A stretch of 64,000 bases of DNA from Bisporella sp. PMI_857 (taxonomy: Eukaryota; Ascomycota; Leotiomycetes; Helotiales; Helotiaceae). A program made the translations under genes and the position numbers. The DNA lies in contig JAJSPD010000016.1 in NCBI GenBank assembly GCA_021307315.1, forward strand, positions 682,001-746,000. The letters run 5' to 3'. The notes under the pieces are model-generated. The model ran no database searches, was not told where the DNA came from, and saw only the letters and a list, made by a program, of their open reading frames with translations. Below, one piece after another: positions 1 through 14,934 of the stretch; within the stretch, counting starts at the first letter, position 1, and the number at the start of each line of letters is the position of its first letter.

Positions 1-1954
1 CGGAGCAAGCCAAGAGTACCAGAGAACATTTGACCTGGGACACGCTCAATAACAGCGACAATATGACCAGCATACAGAGGCTTCTGTTCATCGTTGACCT
101 CTTCCTCTTCAACGAGAAGAAGGCTCTGACCCTCGACTTCTACATCATCATTCTTCTTCTGAGTTGGTCGTTGCCGTAAGCTTCCACGTCTCCTCATTCC
201 GCCTTCAGGAGCAGCAGACTGATCGTCGCCATTCGTTGAGTTATCACGGTGAGATCGTTCGGTATTGGTATTGTTCGAACCGCCACGCGTATCTGTGATA
301 TCCTTACGTTTCTTCTTTTCTTCTTTCTCACGCTTTTGTCCCCAAACTTCATCAACGTCAAGCAGTTCTACGGCAACGAGATCTCCTTCCAATGCTCGGT
401 TGCGATCTTTACTTCCACAAATAAAGATATCGGCATCTAAGAGACCATCTTGGGTTGATACGTAGGCATCACTACGGTTCTTCTTGTTGACACGCAAGAT
501 ACCGGAAACAAGTTGTCCATCCCCGAGGAGGGCAGGAAGTGTTGCTTGTGGTAGGTAAGGAGTGAACAGGGTCTTGCGCTGTTGCTGTTGTTGTTGCGGA
601 TTTAATTGCTGGCCATGAGGGCCACCTTGCAAACCCACTTGTCCGTTCATTTGCGCTGCCTGCAAGGCTTGCAACTGATTCATTTGCATGGGGTTCAGTT
701 GTTGTCCGGGATATAGCTGAGGCTGGACAAGGGCCATTTGACCCTGCGGAAGCTGCACTAGTTGGGGTTGTGATCCATACTGGAAGTTTCCAATAGAAGT
801 AATCGATTGGTTTATGGAGGCACGGTTACGATGGCCTGGCTGGAAATTGCCTTGCTGTTGCTGTTGACCTTGGAAATTACCCATCTGACCTGGCTGATCT
901 TGTGGTTGAGATTGAGCAGGCTGGTTCCTCCAATTACCTTCAAAGTTTCTGGAAGAATTGCGGTTGTGTCCGCCTCGGTCGCTGCCTCGACGCTCAAATT
1001 GGTTATTTTGGCCACTTGCACCAACCTCTGGGGTTGTCTGCATAGCAGGGAATTGAAAATTTCCACCGCCTCGCATAGATCCGCCACGGCCGTTGACAGC
1101 CATGCTTTGGCTCCTGCCATGCCCAGAGCCACGACCACGTAAGCTGGGTCCAGTAGAAGCGTGGTTTCCATTACTCTGGCCTTGCCCATTCTTATCATCT
1201 GAAGCTGGACTAGCTGCAGTATCTGATGAGCCGGCACCTCCTGCACCTGGGATGGGGAACTGAAATCCGGATGTTGTTCGCTTCTGCTGAGCTATTTCTG
1301 CCGCCTTCTTAGCTTCAGGCAAGGCAAGCGAATGACGACGTTGGTGTCCGCCGCCAGGAGGTCCACCTCCACGACCTCCTCTGCCAGAAGCATTTTCTCT
1401 GTTGTTCCCTCCAAAATCACTGAAGCCTGTGCCGGCAGCTCCAGACGACGGTGCTGGAGGGGGGCCCATGCCCATGTTGGGTAGTGCCGATTGATTACGG
1501 CGATGTGATAAAGGTTGGGTCGGAGCACCCATTGGTGCATTCAACTGTTGCTGTTGGAGCTGATTGGGAAATTGGTATGCATTCTGCTGGTTTTGCATCT
1601 GTGGCTGTAGGGGATTGAACTGGGTGTTCGGGGCAAGGTGTTGCGTGGGAGGAATCATGCCCATATTCACATATTGCTGATGAGTAGCTTGAATCTGCTG
1701 CTGCTGCTGCTGAAGCAATTCAATTTGTTGTTGGATGGCAAGCTGTTCCACTGTGGACAGACATGTTAGAAAATGTCTTGATAGGACAGCCGATGACGAC
1801 AGCCACAGCAAACGAGACACAACTTACTTCCAGGAGACGAGAACATGCTCATCAGCGGGGTCAGCTCGGAAGGACTCCTGCGATGAGCAATGTGCAGTCT
1901 GCGGCCAGTTGGGCCAGGGACACCACCTTGCGGTGGAGGATTGGTATGTTCCAT
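1..1954 (-). CDS. SSD1: Ssd1/GUL-1-type RNA-binding translational repressor, N-terminal part (runs off window start)
   Basis: Exons are complement(<1..1750, 1828..1954), with a 77-nt intron (GTAAGT...CACAG). The start ATG at 1954 has an in-frame TGA 15 nt upstream. About 625 residues are visible. The first ~430 are Gln/Asn/Gly/Arg-rich and disordered, with a CAG-type Q run near 1692-1715 and RGG-like patches. From about 560 down to 1 the frame enters the Ssd1 cold-shock/OB region (LLGDGQLVSGILRVNKKN, then DADIFICGSKDRNRALEGD). The RNB-like remainder lies outside the window. Known for the family: Ssd1 (GUL-1 in Neurospora) binds mRNAs for cell-wall proteins, represses their translation, and is controlled by the NDR kinase Cbk1/COT-1. 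Seen here: HQRRHS, HRRNQS and HGRSQS match the H-x-R-x-x-S phosphosite pattern. The gene is divergent from GLE1. I am confident of the family. Confidence 0.93.
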
Positions 1955-3101
1955 GATGGAGGGCGCACGTCAAGTGCTGAGGTGGTATTTTTGTAGGCAA
2001 TCCGAAAGATGGTATTGTCGCTATGCTCCAAAAGCCGGCAAAGGAGAGGAGATGAAGAGGGTTAAAAATGAAAGAGTGAGTCTCGAAGATTCGAGGATGT
2101 GTGAGGAAGGAGTGTTGCGATTATAGAGCAGGAGAGAGATGAAGAAAGAGATGGGGGGGGAGGTATAGGTTGTAGAAGTGAAGTGTGACAATGGATGGTT
2201 GATGGAACTTTGCCCCCAAAAGACTGAGTTAGAAGGCTTAGGGACGCAAGATCCGGGTTCGTTAGCAGCTCCTTCCCCTGTCCCGTTGGCTCGGTTGTTT
2301 GGCTAGTGCTAGCGGCCGCGCACGAGTCACGCTATTGTGGGACCAGATATTGTTGCACGCACACCATGGTATTTGTGGTTGTGGGTAATGGAGAATTGGA
2401 CTGTGGCTGGGAGGAGCTGAACGATGATGAGAAGAAGTGGGAATCATGAATTCTTAGTTGATTTGAGAAAGGAGAGTTAAGATTGACTTCATCTACTCTG
2501 CAAACAGTTTCTTGGCAAAAATCTCATGATGCACGAAGGTTTTGAGAAACTCAAACAAGACCCAGTGAAACTAAACCATCAGCTAACCATGTGTTGGATC
2601 AGGTACGCCTCAAAAAGTGTGTGACACTGCCAATGAAAGATGGAAGTTGGACATGCGCTTTATTTATTTTCTACATAATTTGATTGATATATTTCTACTT
2701 TACAACGAATATCACGGAAAGTCTTCTCCTAAGCCGATCCCACCCAACGCTCCCGTCACCACTCATTCAACCTAGAGCATATCTATTCTTGCAATAATAA
2801 TAATAACAATAGTCAAAAGTCAACCCTTCCATCCTGTTTGATAAATATCCTATGAGTAATGCGAAAGAATGTGAATTGAACTATTCACTTCAACGTGGTC
2901 CGAGTTAACAGGATGATACTTACGTATCCTTTCTCTCCAGAGGGGTGGTTAAAACCATTGCCAGGGGCAACAATAGTAACCCAGTCAAAGGCTACCTCAC
3001 CGCTAAATTCTGCCGGCTGTAAAGCTCAAATATCCTGGTCCCAACCTCTCCGTCTCCCGCTTTCTCTCCAGACTCTCAGCATTCTGTGATTACACGCAGT
3101 C
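1955..3101. other. Divergent promoter region between SSD1 and GLE1
   Basis: This 1147-bp gap separates the two divergent start codons. It contains a G-run near 2151-2160, an AT-rich patch at 2655-2700 and a pyrimidine-rich tract just before the GLE1 start. The short ORFs inside (for example 1890-2126 and 2262-2447) look random. A long 5' leader for SSD1 is likely by analogy, but I cannot place it. Confidence 0.6.
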
Positions 3102-4767
3102 ATGGCGCTGTCGCAAGCCGAGCCGTCTAGCGAGGACGAGTTGTCCTCCGCCTTTGAAAATACACGTCTCGATGACACTTTATTCAAAATTCTCCATACC
3201 GAAGAGATCCATACCAAAGCCCTTGACGCGGCACACCAATACCACGAGAATCTCCGCAAACTTGCGCAGAACGCGCTCGCAATACACGAGGCAGAGGAAG
3301 CCCACAGGCAGCTCCAAATCCTTGCAGACCAGGAGGAGGAGAGAGTCAGGCTGGAGACGGAAAGAGCAAAGGAGGAGTGTAGATTGCGAGACATCGAAAA
3401 CCGAGAACGATCAATACCCAGACCTGCTCCTCGAGTTCCGACTCCTCCGCCTGTAGAAACACCAAAACCAGCAACTCCACCGGTTCAAAAAGCACCCCCA
3501 ATTCCTCCACCACAGCCAGCCCAACCAGCCCGACCAGCCGCACAGTTGCAGCAACCAGTCACGAAACAGAGCTCTACCGCTCCATCCCAACCAGGATTGG
3601 TATCACAAAACAAACATGATCCTCCGAAACCTACACCTCAACCAGCACTGGCACCGATTCAACAGCAATCACAATTGCAGCCTAAGATTCCACAGCCTGC
3701 ACAACCTAGTCCTCCCGCAGCACAGCCAGTACATGTTTTGGAAGGAACGGAGCGATATGTTGAAATCCACAAAAATTTGAAGGCTCTAAGACGTGCCTTC
3801 GAGGAGATGTATATACCCCAGGTTCCGGGATTGAAGCCAAAGGCAGGCACCATGCGTCGGCATATCAGAATGACTATGGGCCAGCTTACACCAGGACGCG
3901 GAACGAACAAGGCTCAAGTACATTCCCATTTTATCTATAGCCTACCATTATGCTAATTACGCATAGATCGAACAAATAATGCAGACACTACGTGAAGCTC
4001 TTCAGGATACCAGTGTACCAGTAGATCCCAACCTTTTCACAGTTTCCAGACCAGCTCCCAAAGAAGGTGCTGCTAACAACGGTGAACAAATATCTGGACT
4101 CTTCATCTGGCTGCTCGGACACTTGGCGAAAGCAGTAGTCAAACAATGCATAGATGAAGTGGCCATTAGTCATAAGAATGCAGACCCCATCGGAGTCGTC
4201 GTCGCGACGGTCATGTCGAATCCAGAATTTCACTGGCGCGGAGAATCTTTGATCGATATCATCATGTCAAAATTCAGAGTAACAGCTCCAGCGCTCTTCG
4301 GCATCCGAGGCAACGACAAGACAGAAGCGGGTCGTACCAAGCTTGGCTGGAGACGCGACAAGGATACCGGAGCATGGGCAGACTCTGCAGAAGAGAATGT
4401 TCGTCGTATGACTGGGCTTGGGCGAGGTTATGCCGCTATCTCTCTTCGCGACTTCTCAAGATCTCGATCTACCAATCCTTGGCCGCCGTCTAGATACTGG
4501 ACGACAATTGCATGTATTACCTCCGCGCCTCCTGGAGAGGCTTCAAGTACTCACTACGCCGTTCTTAAAGGCATGATCTCTCAATTCGAGGAAAGGTTCC
4601 TGGCATTCTATGGCACGGCTGGAATTGCAGCGCTCAAGGTCGCTCTAGTGGATTTCCCTCGCCGGGCCGAGAAAGGAAATGTCGGAGCTCAGGCGCTGAC
4701 AGCTGTTGCAGACGGATTGAGAAAGGATTATGGCCTCGTTCTCGATCCTAAGTTATACAAATGGTGA
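3102..4767 (+). CDS. GLE1: mRNA export factor Gle1
   Basis: Exons are 3102..3917 and 3967..4767, with a 49-nt phase-0 intron (GTACAT...CATAG), giving 538 residues. Residues about 60-110 are a charged Glu/Arg-rich coiled coil. Residues about 110-210 are a Pro/Gln/Ala-rich linker. From about 215 onward comes the Gle1 C-terminal helical-repeat domain (for example FIWLLGHLAKAVVKQ and GYAAISLRDFSRS). Known role: at the cytoplasmic face of the nuclear pore, Gle1 with inositol hexakisphosphate stimulates the DEAD-box ATPase Dbp5 to strip export factors from mRNA. The length matches fungal Gle1. It is divergent from SSD1, with no sign of co-regulation. Confidence 0.93.
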
Positions 4768-5931
4768 TTGAACGGAGAATACTATCGCGGTACGATATGA
4801 CAAAGTTGGGATATTTGAATAGATGAGTGTTACTTCTATGGATGGGAGAGAAACGATCGAGACGATATCTGCATGGTGTGGCGTTAGTTGTGATAAAGGG
4901 GGCATGTTGACAATGGCATTCGGAGGCGTGCAGGTTCGTGATATGGATATTATACCCCTGTGCATGTGCACATCAAAATGAAATAGAAGTTCCTTTTCAC
5001 TTTGTTCTATCGTTATTGTGATATTCACTCACATATTTATGTTAAATGGAGGGGTTCATATTGAAGATCTGGAGGGGGTAGAAGGAAGTTTATAATGACT
5101 CTCCAGCCGGTCATCTATGTTGGTCGCAACTAGATCAGAGGCTAGAAGCAGTCTAAGGGGTTCTTTTGAAACGCAGAATCAAGGCGGAATTATTCCTGAT
5201 TACCTAAGGATAGCGTGGTTGGAGGTAGATATCGCCTGCAGAGTTTTTCATACTCATCCATGGTGGCTCGTCTACTTTATATTAACTTTGGCGACCACAC
5301 AACGCCATCGTTCCACAACCCTTATATCGACTTCATCGCATCAACAATTGCTACCAAAACCACTATAGATCTCTCTGAAAATATAATCATGAGCTCATGG
5401 GATCACGAAGAGCCGCCATTCCGATATTCTCGTTTACTCCTGCTCTCATAACACTTGAAACACCCCTCATTAAACGGCCCGCCGCCTAGACCATTCTGAG
5501 TCCCGAGAAAACAATCAGCCTCATATATCTCCTACCTTAGATCCCAAACTATTTTTCCGACACGAAGCTTCAAGCCATCTCATTAGGTCCCGGGATCAGA
5601 AATTTCCACTTTTGTTTCCGGGAGATCTAGAAGGCGCTGATTTCATTACTCGTTTCCCCGCATCCATCAGGAGAGCGCTCATCTTTCCACCTTTCCACCC
5701 TTTCTGCTTGAAACTCCCTCCGAACTTATTCGGAAATTTTATGTTCTGACGGTACGATGCCTGTGAACTCTGATTTCGAGAGTAGGCCAGCCCATATACA
5801 TAAGGCGAAGTCTAGGTCAACTTTCCCTGTCTCCTCAGTCTTCCCAGACCTTTCTTTACTTCACCACATTCTTTTCGTGCCCTCTTTCTTTTCGTTGCGG
5901 CTTCGCTGCGTCCCATCTTTAAGACTACAAC
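4768..5931. other. Intergenic region, GLE1 3' side and promoter of the next gene
   Basis: I see no convincing gene. ORFs at 5117-5451 and 5757-5993 have no start context or recognisable protein. From about 5820 to 5931 the plus strand is strongly CT-rich up to the next ATG, a common fungal core-promoter style. Confidence 0.55.
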
Positions 5932-8277
5932 ATGCGTCTCTCCACACTCCTTTCTTCAATCTTGGCGACCAGCGCGGCCTGCGTTGCCGGTGATCCAATC
6001 ATCACCTCTTTCAAGAACTCCCTTTCTCTCTCCGCATCCTTTGACCCCATCAAAGCCGCATACTGGACCGGTCTTCCGCACCACCGACGGACCCCCTTCT
6101 CTGTCTCACCTGATGGAAAGTCTGCATACTTGGCATATCTCGACTCTACTTACAACACTGTTCGCGTACAGCAGGTAGACACAGCTACTTTCGCGGCTGT
6201 AGGGACACCGTTTTCCACCAAGGGTTATGAGGCTGCTGGACTGGTAGCACAGAATGATGGGTTTGCGTTGCTGGCTACGATTGATGCATCGGGATCGACG
6301 GACTTGCCACCTGATAATACGCCGATCGTGTCCCTGATCAGGGTCAAGGGCGGAGTGGAGGCATGGAGGACACCTTTGAATGGACCAGGTGTTCATGCTG
6401 CTGATGGGGTAAGTGACGATTTTAAAGAACCTAGGAAACCGTGCTGATATAAAAAAAAAAGTTGACGGATACTGCTGAGGCGAATGGGGATCTTGTCTAT
6501 TCTGCTGCTTCCGGACTCTACGCGGCTTATTTTGTTGTTGCTGGTTTGTTTCCCGCTCCTGATTTAATCCCGAGGCCTGGCATCCTCCCGCCTTATAGAA
6601 AAGATATTCCCTGAACTATTGGGAAGACATATCTTCAGTCTTAACAAGTGTTGGATGAAAGATGTATATTCTCCTTTCATGCAGGAAGGATCATAAAGCC
6701 TTCTTTGCTCTCACGAGAACGTCAAGCATTTTCATGAAGATGAAGAGAATCTTCGCCAGATCTCTCATTCCTATCCACAATCACTGACGTCTTCAAGCTT
6801 ATTCAGGCTATGCATCCGGCCATTTTGGAGACTCGATCCAATACGTCAACGACAATGGTGCTCGACAAGACATCGCTTCTGCAAGCACGTTCGGTTGCTC
6901 CCACAATACAGGTATCGGGCTCGAAGCCGCCGACGCTCCTCCTTTCGCATCAGTCTGCGCTGAAGACCATGGTGCTATCTGGTTGAATACCGAGACTAGA
7001 TATATGTCAGGAGTTAAGATTGCTAACGAGAACACTACGAATGGTGTTAGCGGAGAACCTAGTAAGTTTAATTCCCATAACCGAATGGTAGAGGAGGTTA
7101 GGTAGAATAAATGCTGATATGTGATGTAATAGTGGGAGGAATGTCTGGCTCCTACAGCAATCTAGCGCTCTTCCCCGGCACCACTTCGTACATCTTCGCC
7201 TGGCAATCCCGCGGCGCTCTCAATCTCTATACCGACTCCTGGATGGAAGCCCCTTATACTCAATGCTCGCCTCGCTGGCTCAACCACAACGTCGCCATTG
7301 CAACCCTCTCCTCAAAATCCAAACTTACCGGTGCTGAAGCGTCCTCCACTGTCGGCGCTGCGGAAGGAGATTCCCAAGTTAACTGGATCACCAAGTCTGA
7401 TTCGGTCGATCACCAGAACGTCCACGTCGCTACACTGAATTCAACTCTCTCGCTAGTCACATGGGAAGTCCTTGAATCTCCCGATTGTCAACCTGTACCC
7501 CTGAGCTGCACAGGAAAATTCGGCGGAACGGGCTTCCAGTTCGTGGATGCCACCGGTGCCAAGGTTGGCGCTACAATTACTGATACCACTGGTGTGACAG
7601 TCAGCGGTGATATGGCTGTTGTCGGGAACAAGATCTGCTGGCCTTACGTTGATCAGACGTGGGATTTGAGCAAGCCAAAGGATAAAGGAACTTTGACTAC
7701 TAAGATGAGTTTTGCTTGCGCTGGGGCTGATGGGGCCGCTGCTGTTGCAAGCAGTAGTATTAAGGCTTCCAGCACTGCGGCGCCGGTTGCTTCCTCATCT
7801 GTAGCTGTTATTCCTTCAAGCACTGCGGTTGGTGTTGAGACGAAAGCTGTTTCCTCTCCATCTTCCTCAGCAGTAGTCATCATAGCGACTGCTACAGTCG
7901 TCCCCATTCCAGCCACCACCTCATCCTCAACAGCCAAGCCTGCCGTACCGACATCTGCAGTTGTTTCTTCAGCAGTCAGCCCAGCCTCCTCCGCATCTGC
8001 GGCCATTCCAACCTCATCTATAGTTGCAACATCCGCAATCCAGACGTCCTCCTCTATCAGGATCTCGTCCTCTCAAGCTGCCATTCCAACTTCCAACCTA
8101 AGCCCATCGTCAATCATCATCCCAAGCGGCTCCCTATCCACCATCTTCGGGCGGCCTCCAAGACCAACTCGCAGCCGGCATACACGCCAGAGTACGAACC
8201 GTAGACGACCTTCCAGTGCCAGCCAACCTATTGCCTCCACCCAACCTGCCGCCGCTAGTTGTGGCGGTGCGGCATAA
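5932..8277 (+). CDS. Secreted protein of unknown function with Ser/Ala/Thr-rich tail
   Basis: Exons are 5932..6408, 6462..6543, 6807..7061 and 7133..8277 (introns 53, 263 and 71 nt), giving 652 residues. All junctions keep frame. The protein starts with a signal peptide (MRLSTLLSSILATSAACVAG). A conserved-looking globular region of ~440 residues follows, with repeated short hydrophobic strand motifs (AYLAYLDS, GFALLATID, YIFAWQSRGALNLYT) that would suit a beta-propeller; that fold is my guess. Residues from about 440 on are a Ser/Ala/Thr/Val-rich, probably O-glycosylated stalk, then an Arg-rich stretch ending SCGGAA. There is no hydrophobic C-terminus, so no GPI signal is visible. The 263-nt second intron has a weak GTTTGT donor and is the least certain border. 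I do not recognise a named family. Confidence 0.8.
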
Positions 8278-9540
8278 ACCGAACTTAGAAAGAGTAAACA
8301 ATGGAGAAAGATATCTGATCGAATCAGATGAACTGGTCGGAAGTCAAAATATATGTTCTTGTAAATAGCTTTTAGGGGAAAGGTGGCGTTATAAAACATA
8401 CATTCAGGCCCGCCAGGGCGGAAGGGGCAACGAATAATGAAGAATTCGATGTCCGAAGTAAAGATTTCTTGATTTGGTAACTAAGTTCATCAGGTAGGCA
8501 ACATGAAGACTTATTTTCTCTAGCTGAGGAATCAGCATATCGATCAGACTTCTCCATTAGTTCTAGTGAGCTTTGTGCTGTTTTCGGATCCTGATGGCCA
8601 GCTTTCTATGCCATTTATTTTCATTAGTAAGCCAGCTTACTTTGTTTGTTCGCCCAGTAGAACTCAATTGGTTGCTTGTCATGTTATTCTTTTCCTCGGA
8701 TGGCTGCCTCTGAATGGCATATCCCGTCACGATATGATGCAGGGACCTATATTTCCGTAAAGTACAACGACCCGACAGCCAAAAGCGCAACCTACCTAAA
8801 CATTATCTACAAGTTAGGCGCGTCAACACGCCACGAGCCTTGTACCACCAATCTCCTTCTCTCGGTTGCCGCTTCGCCAAAGCGACGAGTCTCTACTTGC
8901 GGATTTGACAGCCTCTTGACTCTCCTCAAAACATAGCATTTTTCAAGGTTAAAATATACCTCACTTTAATACCATGACTGCCTCAGGCTGTTATTGCTGG
9001 CAGAGCACACGCACTATTGATGTGTCGATAACATTTCTTCGTCACCTTCTCACGTCCTATAATGGGTCACCGGCCATTGCAATTAAGCAAAAGGCGTCGC
9101 AAGACATGAATCTATAGCGAGCTTTCAGATATTACACAACAGCGAAATAAACCATTAGTTCGCAACACGTAGGTATCGTCAAACTCATATTTCTTCAGCC
9201 TTGTGGCGTCGGCGTTAGCGATGAAAGCGATTGGGCGAACCTGCAGCTCAACATGCAGGTGATCATCCTGTCGCTTCTGCTGCATGAATGCGAACCAAGG
9301 ACTCATTCGCTGGAGAAGGCAAGCGGACTATAAAGTTTATGGTGAAAGTCCTCCTGAGCAATTCATATCTCAGCAACACATTTTGCCCATCTTTGCGTTC
9401 TTGTCTTTCGAAATCCTCTGAAGCCATTTCATAATCGTTATTTTTTGGCTACTGTCCTCAATTGGCGGTTGCATACTACTTTCTTGGACCAATACCTAAG
9501 AAAGTACCTGGATCCTTCAATGATCCCTTGTTAGCTAAAC
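8278..9540. other. Gene-free interval
   Basis: Nothing supportable is visible. Several 60-90 codon ORFs on both strands (8563-8936, 9112-9306) show no domain, signal peptide or consistent splice structure. No repeat or RNA gene is apparent. Confidence 0.5.
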
Positions 9541-11216
9541 ATGATCCTGCGCACAAATTTACCAGAAGATTCCCCTCCGCCTGACTACGTGGAGGTGGAG
9601 AGAGGTCGGACTCTGCATCGAAAAGACTCCAAGTAGGTTTCGATGACTCTTCTTCAGGACTAGAGATTAACGACACTCCAGCTCTTCCTTGCTATCAGAG
9701 CGCCTCTCTGAAGCTGGTAGAAAACATATAGAAGAATCAAGATCGCGATCTGTCACACCAAATCCCAGTCTCTCGCGTGGCCAGTCACTCTTTCGCCCAG
9801 AATCATCATACTATACTCCGTCACCAGGAGACGACCTATCAACCGCAGAGGAAAGTTTTGATCCTCGAGCTATCCGTCGCTGTGTAGAGCAACTTCAAGA
9901 GTGCTGGCCAGAGCATGCTCAAGAGATCGATCTGCTGTATCAAGATGAACGTGAAGGCCCAGTTCTGCCGAGCGCACAAAACCTCGCAATCGGCTTCGCC
10001 GCAGAACTTGGACCTATCAAGTGTACTCGAAACCATCCTTCGAAAGAAGAAACTTGTGGCAAGTTATTCGATCGATTGATCAACCTGGCTCACCACAATG
10101 AGACTGTCCACAAGCATATGTGGACCTGTCCTTTATGTCCTACGAAGACAATATATCGGAATCATTTGTTCCTTGTATTTCATCTCGAAAGCTGGCACCA
10201 CCAACCAAACCCGTATATCCTTATGTGGTATGGGGACCCTGGTATAGAATTTTCGGATAATATCTGGCTGAATCTGGACTTGCAGGTTCATCATCCACTT
10301 GATAAGTCGAGCAAGGAAGGTGACATTCAGAGAGGGGAAACAAGCACAAATCCAGACGCACAATTTGAACATGGTGCTGAGAGCACACAAAGTCGCACTG
10401 ACTCATCTTCTCCGCCAATCGACCCTTCGACGAATGGTGTAGATTCTACGAAACATAATGGAGTTGGAAGTAGGATTGAAACTGCAGAGTTTGCTGCAGC
10501 AGTAGCAGAGAAACTCCAAAGTCAAAACAACTTATTGCCAAGTGAAGTAGCTTTGAGCTCATTCCTTTTTTTCGAAATTCCTCCTTTCGTTTCGTCTTCT
10601 ATGATTTCTACTATTAAAGAGATGGACTCTTCAGACAAGGCTACAACTTGCAAGGTCTGCAATAAGTTTAGAGGACGTCCAAGCGAGGTTCGGTACGGGT
10701 GACTATCCGCACTCTTTACAACCAGCGCTAATGAAGTGCAGGAAGCATATGAGAAGGCATGAAAGACCATATAGATGCACTTTCCTTGTGTGTTCAAGAG
10801 CATTTGGTAGCAAATACGACTGGAAACGACATGAGCAGAGTCAACACGACCCACCTTGGATATACGACTGCATACATTGCCTTTCGAGTAAAGCTCCGGA
10901 GAAACCTCCCGACTTATTTGCCAACAGAGGCGGTTGTCGAGTTCACCTTCGGACCTATCATTCTAGCGAAGCTGAGTCCCTGTTTCAGACGCTTGAGAAA
11001 TGTCTATACGGTGAAAACGGTAGATCTCGCGCTTTCTATTGCGGATTCTGCGTCAAAACCGTATTCGTGACATTTGAGGCTAGAAAAGCAATTAGCGAGA
11101 GATTTGATCATATCACTCATCATTTCATAAATCAAGGCGCAAGTATCAAAGATTGGGTTGCTAAAAGCCGACTCGAAAGGCTGACTTTCCCTCTGCCATC
11201 GCCGCCTTCTTCGTAG
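9541..11216 (+). CDS. C2H2 zinc-finger protein (putative transcription factor)
   Basis: Exons are 9541..9632, 9682..10692 and 10742..11216; both introns are 49 nt (GTAGGT and GTACGG donors), giving 525 residues. ATG 9541 has an in-frame TAG just upstream. The second junction restores an unbroken double zinc finger: CKVC...HMRRH (from about residue 354) then C-x4-C...H-x4-H (CTFLVC...KRHEQSQH). Two looser Cys/His clusters lie earlier (CTRNHPSKEETC and CPLCPTKT...). The N-terminus is Ser/Arg-rich. This arrangement is common in ascomycete nuclear proteins of unknown targets. A DNA-binding regulator is the best guess; RNA binding is not excluded. Confidence 0.85.
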
Positions 11217-12034
11217 CGAGGAGTTGGAACAGGGATGTGCATTCTGATGCCTTCCAGCTTGCATTTAAGGCTACTGACGATCGACATCTCTGTTCCACAC
11301 TGACAGGCTTAGTATGCGGCGAGGCATAACAAGATCGCCCAGTAGACCTCATAAAGCTGAATAGATGGGCATCCCATATAGGGAGCTTGGTGGCGGCCTC
11401 TTGACCGTAACCAGCGCATTGTCGATTCCAAAGCTGACGTCTCAAAGACGACCACCATCTAGCCCAGTAGTAAATCGTTCGAAAACCCGCTCACAAACAC
11501 CCACCAAGCCCGCTCAACTGGCCTGCCCGCCTCAGATAATCCGAAGCAGATACACCATCAGGCCGCCTCCAAAAAGGAACGGTTTCTGCCGCAGAGACGG
11601 CAAATATTGATACCACGAAATGCAATGCATGTTTCGACTAGGCTTGAGAAGTGCTAGAGAGTCTTTCGAACTGCGTAGGATAGAGGAGGGAATTATTGCT
11701 TTGGTAGATGCATGCTGAGATAATTGGGGGAGTTGGAGGAAGGATAGCATGAGGTGAAAGGGGAGGAGGCAGGTCTTGGCGGAGTGGGTCGCTGCCTACC
11801 TAGAAGTTTGGCTCATCAAGGAGTATGGCTGTTCTGTATGGACAGGGAAATGATATATTAAGTGGCGGACTAGAGATAGAATAGACGTATGTTTTAGAGG
11901 ATTTCTTATTCGTGTGTATATTCATATCTCATCCCAACCCAAAAACCAAAACAGTTACAAACCACCCATCATAAATACAAATCTCATACCATCACTCATA
12001 AGCCGATAAACAAAAAGGGTATCTATCCAAGAAT
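11217..12034. other. Convergent 3' flanks of the C2H2 gene and GDH
   Basis: This is the tail-to-tail interval. The ORF at 11365-11610 is basic and low-complexity, with no start context or recognisable homology. AT-rich stretches near 11870-11990 probably hold the polyadenylation sites of both genes. Confidence 0.5.

Positions 12035-14934
<2,900 letters not shown>

Noticed and set aside
812..1246. 144-codon minus-strand ORF and the 111-codon plus-strand ORF at 807-1142
   Set aside because: Both are out-of-frame shadows of the Gln-rich SSD1 N-terminus, whose long frame runs off the window edge.
7653..8006. 117-codon minus-strand ORF
   Set aside because: Ala/Glu/Val low-complexity mirror of the Ser/Ala-rich tail of the secreted protein.
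9689..10702. 337-codon frame taken as a complete gene
   Set aside because: It begins with TTG and ends inside an intron. Splicing at both ends gives an ATG start and a complete zinc-finger motif.
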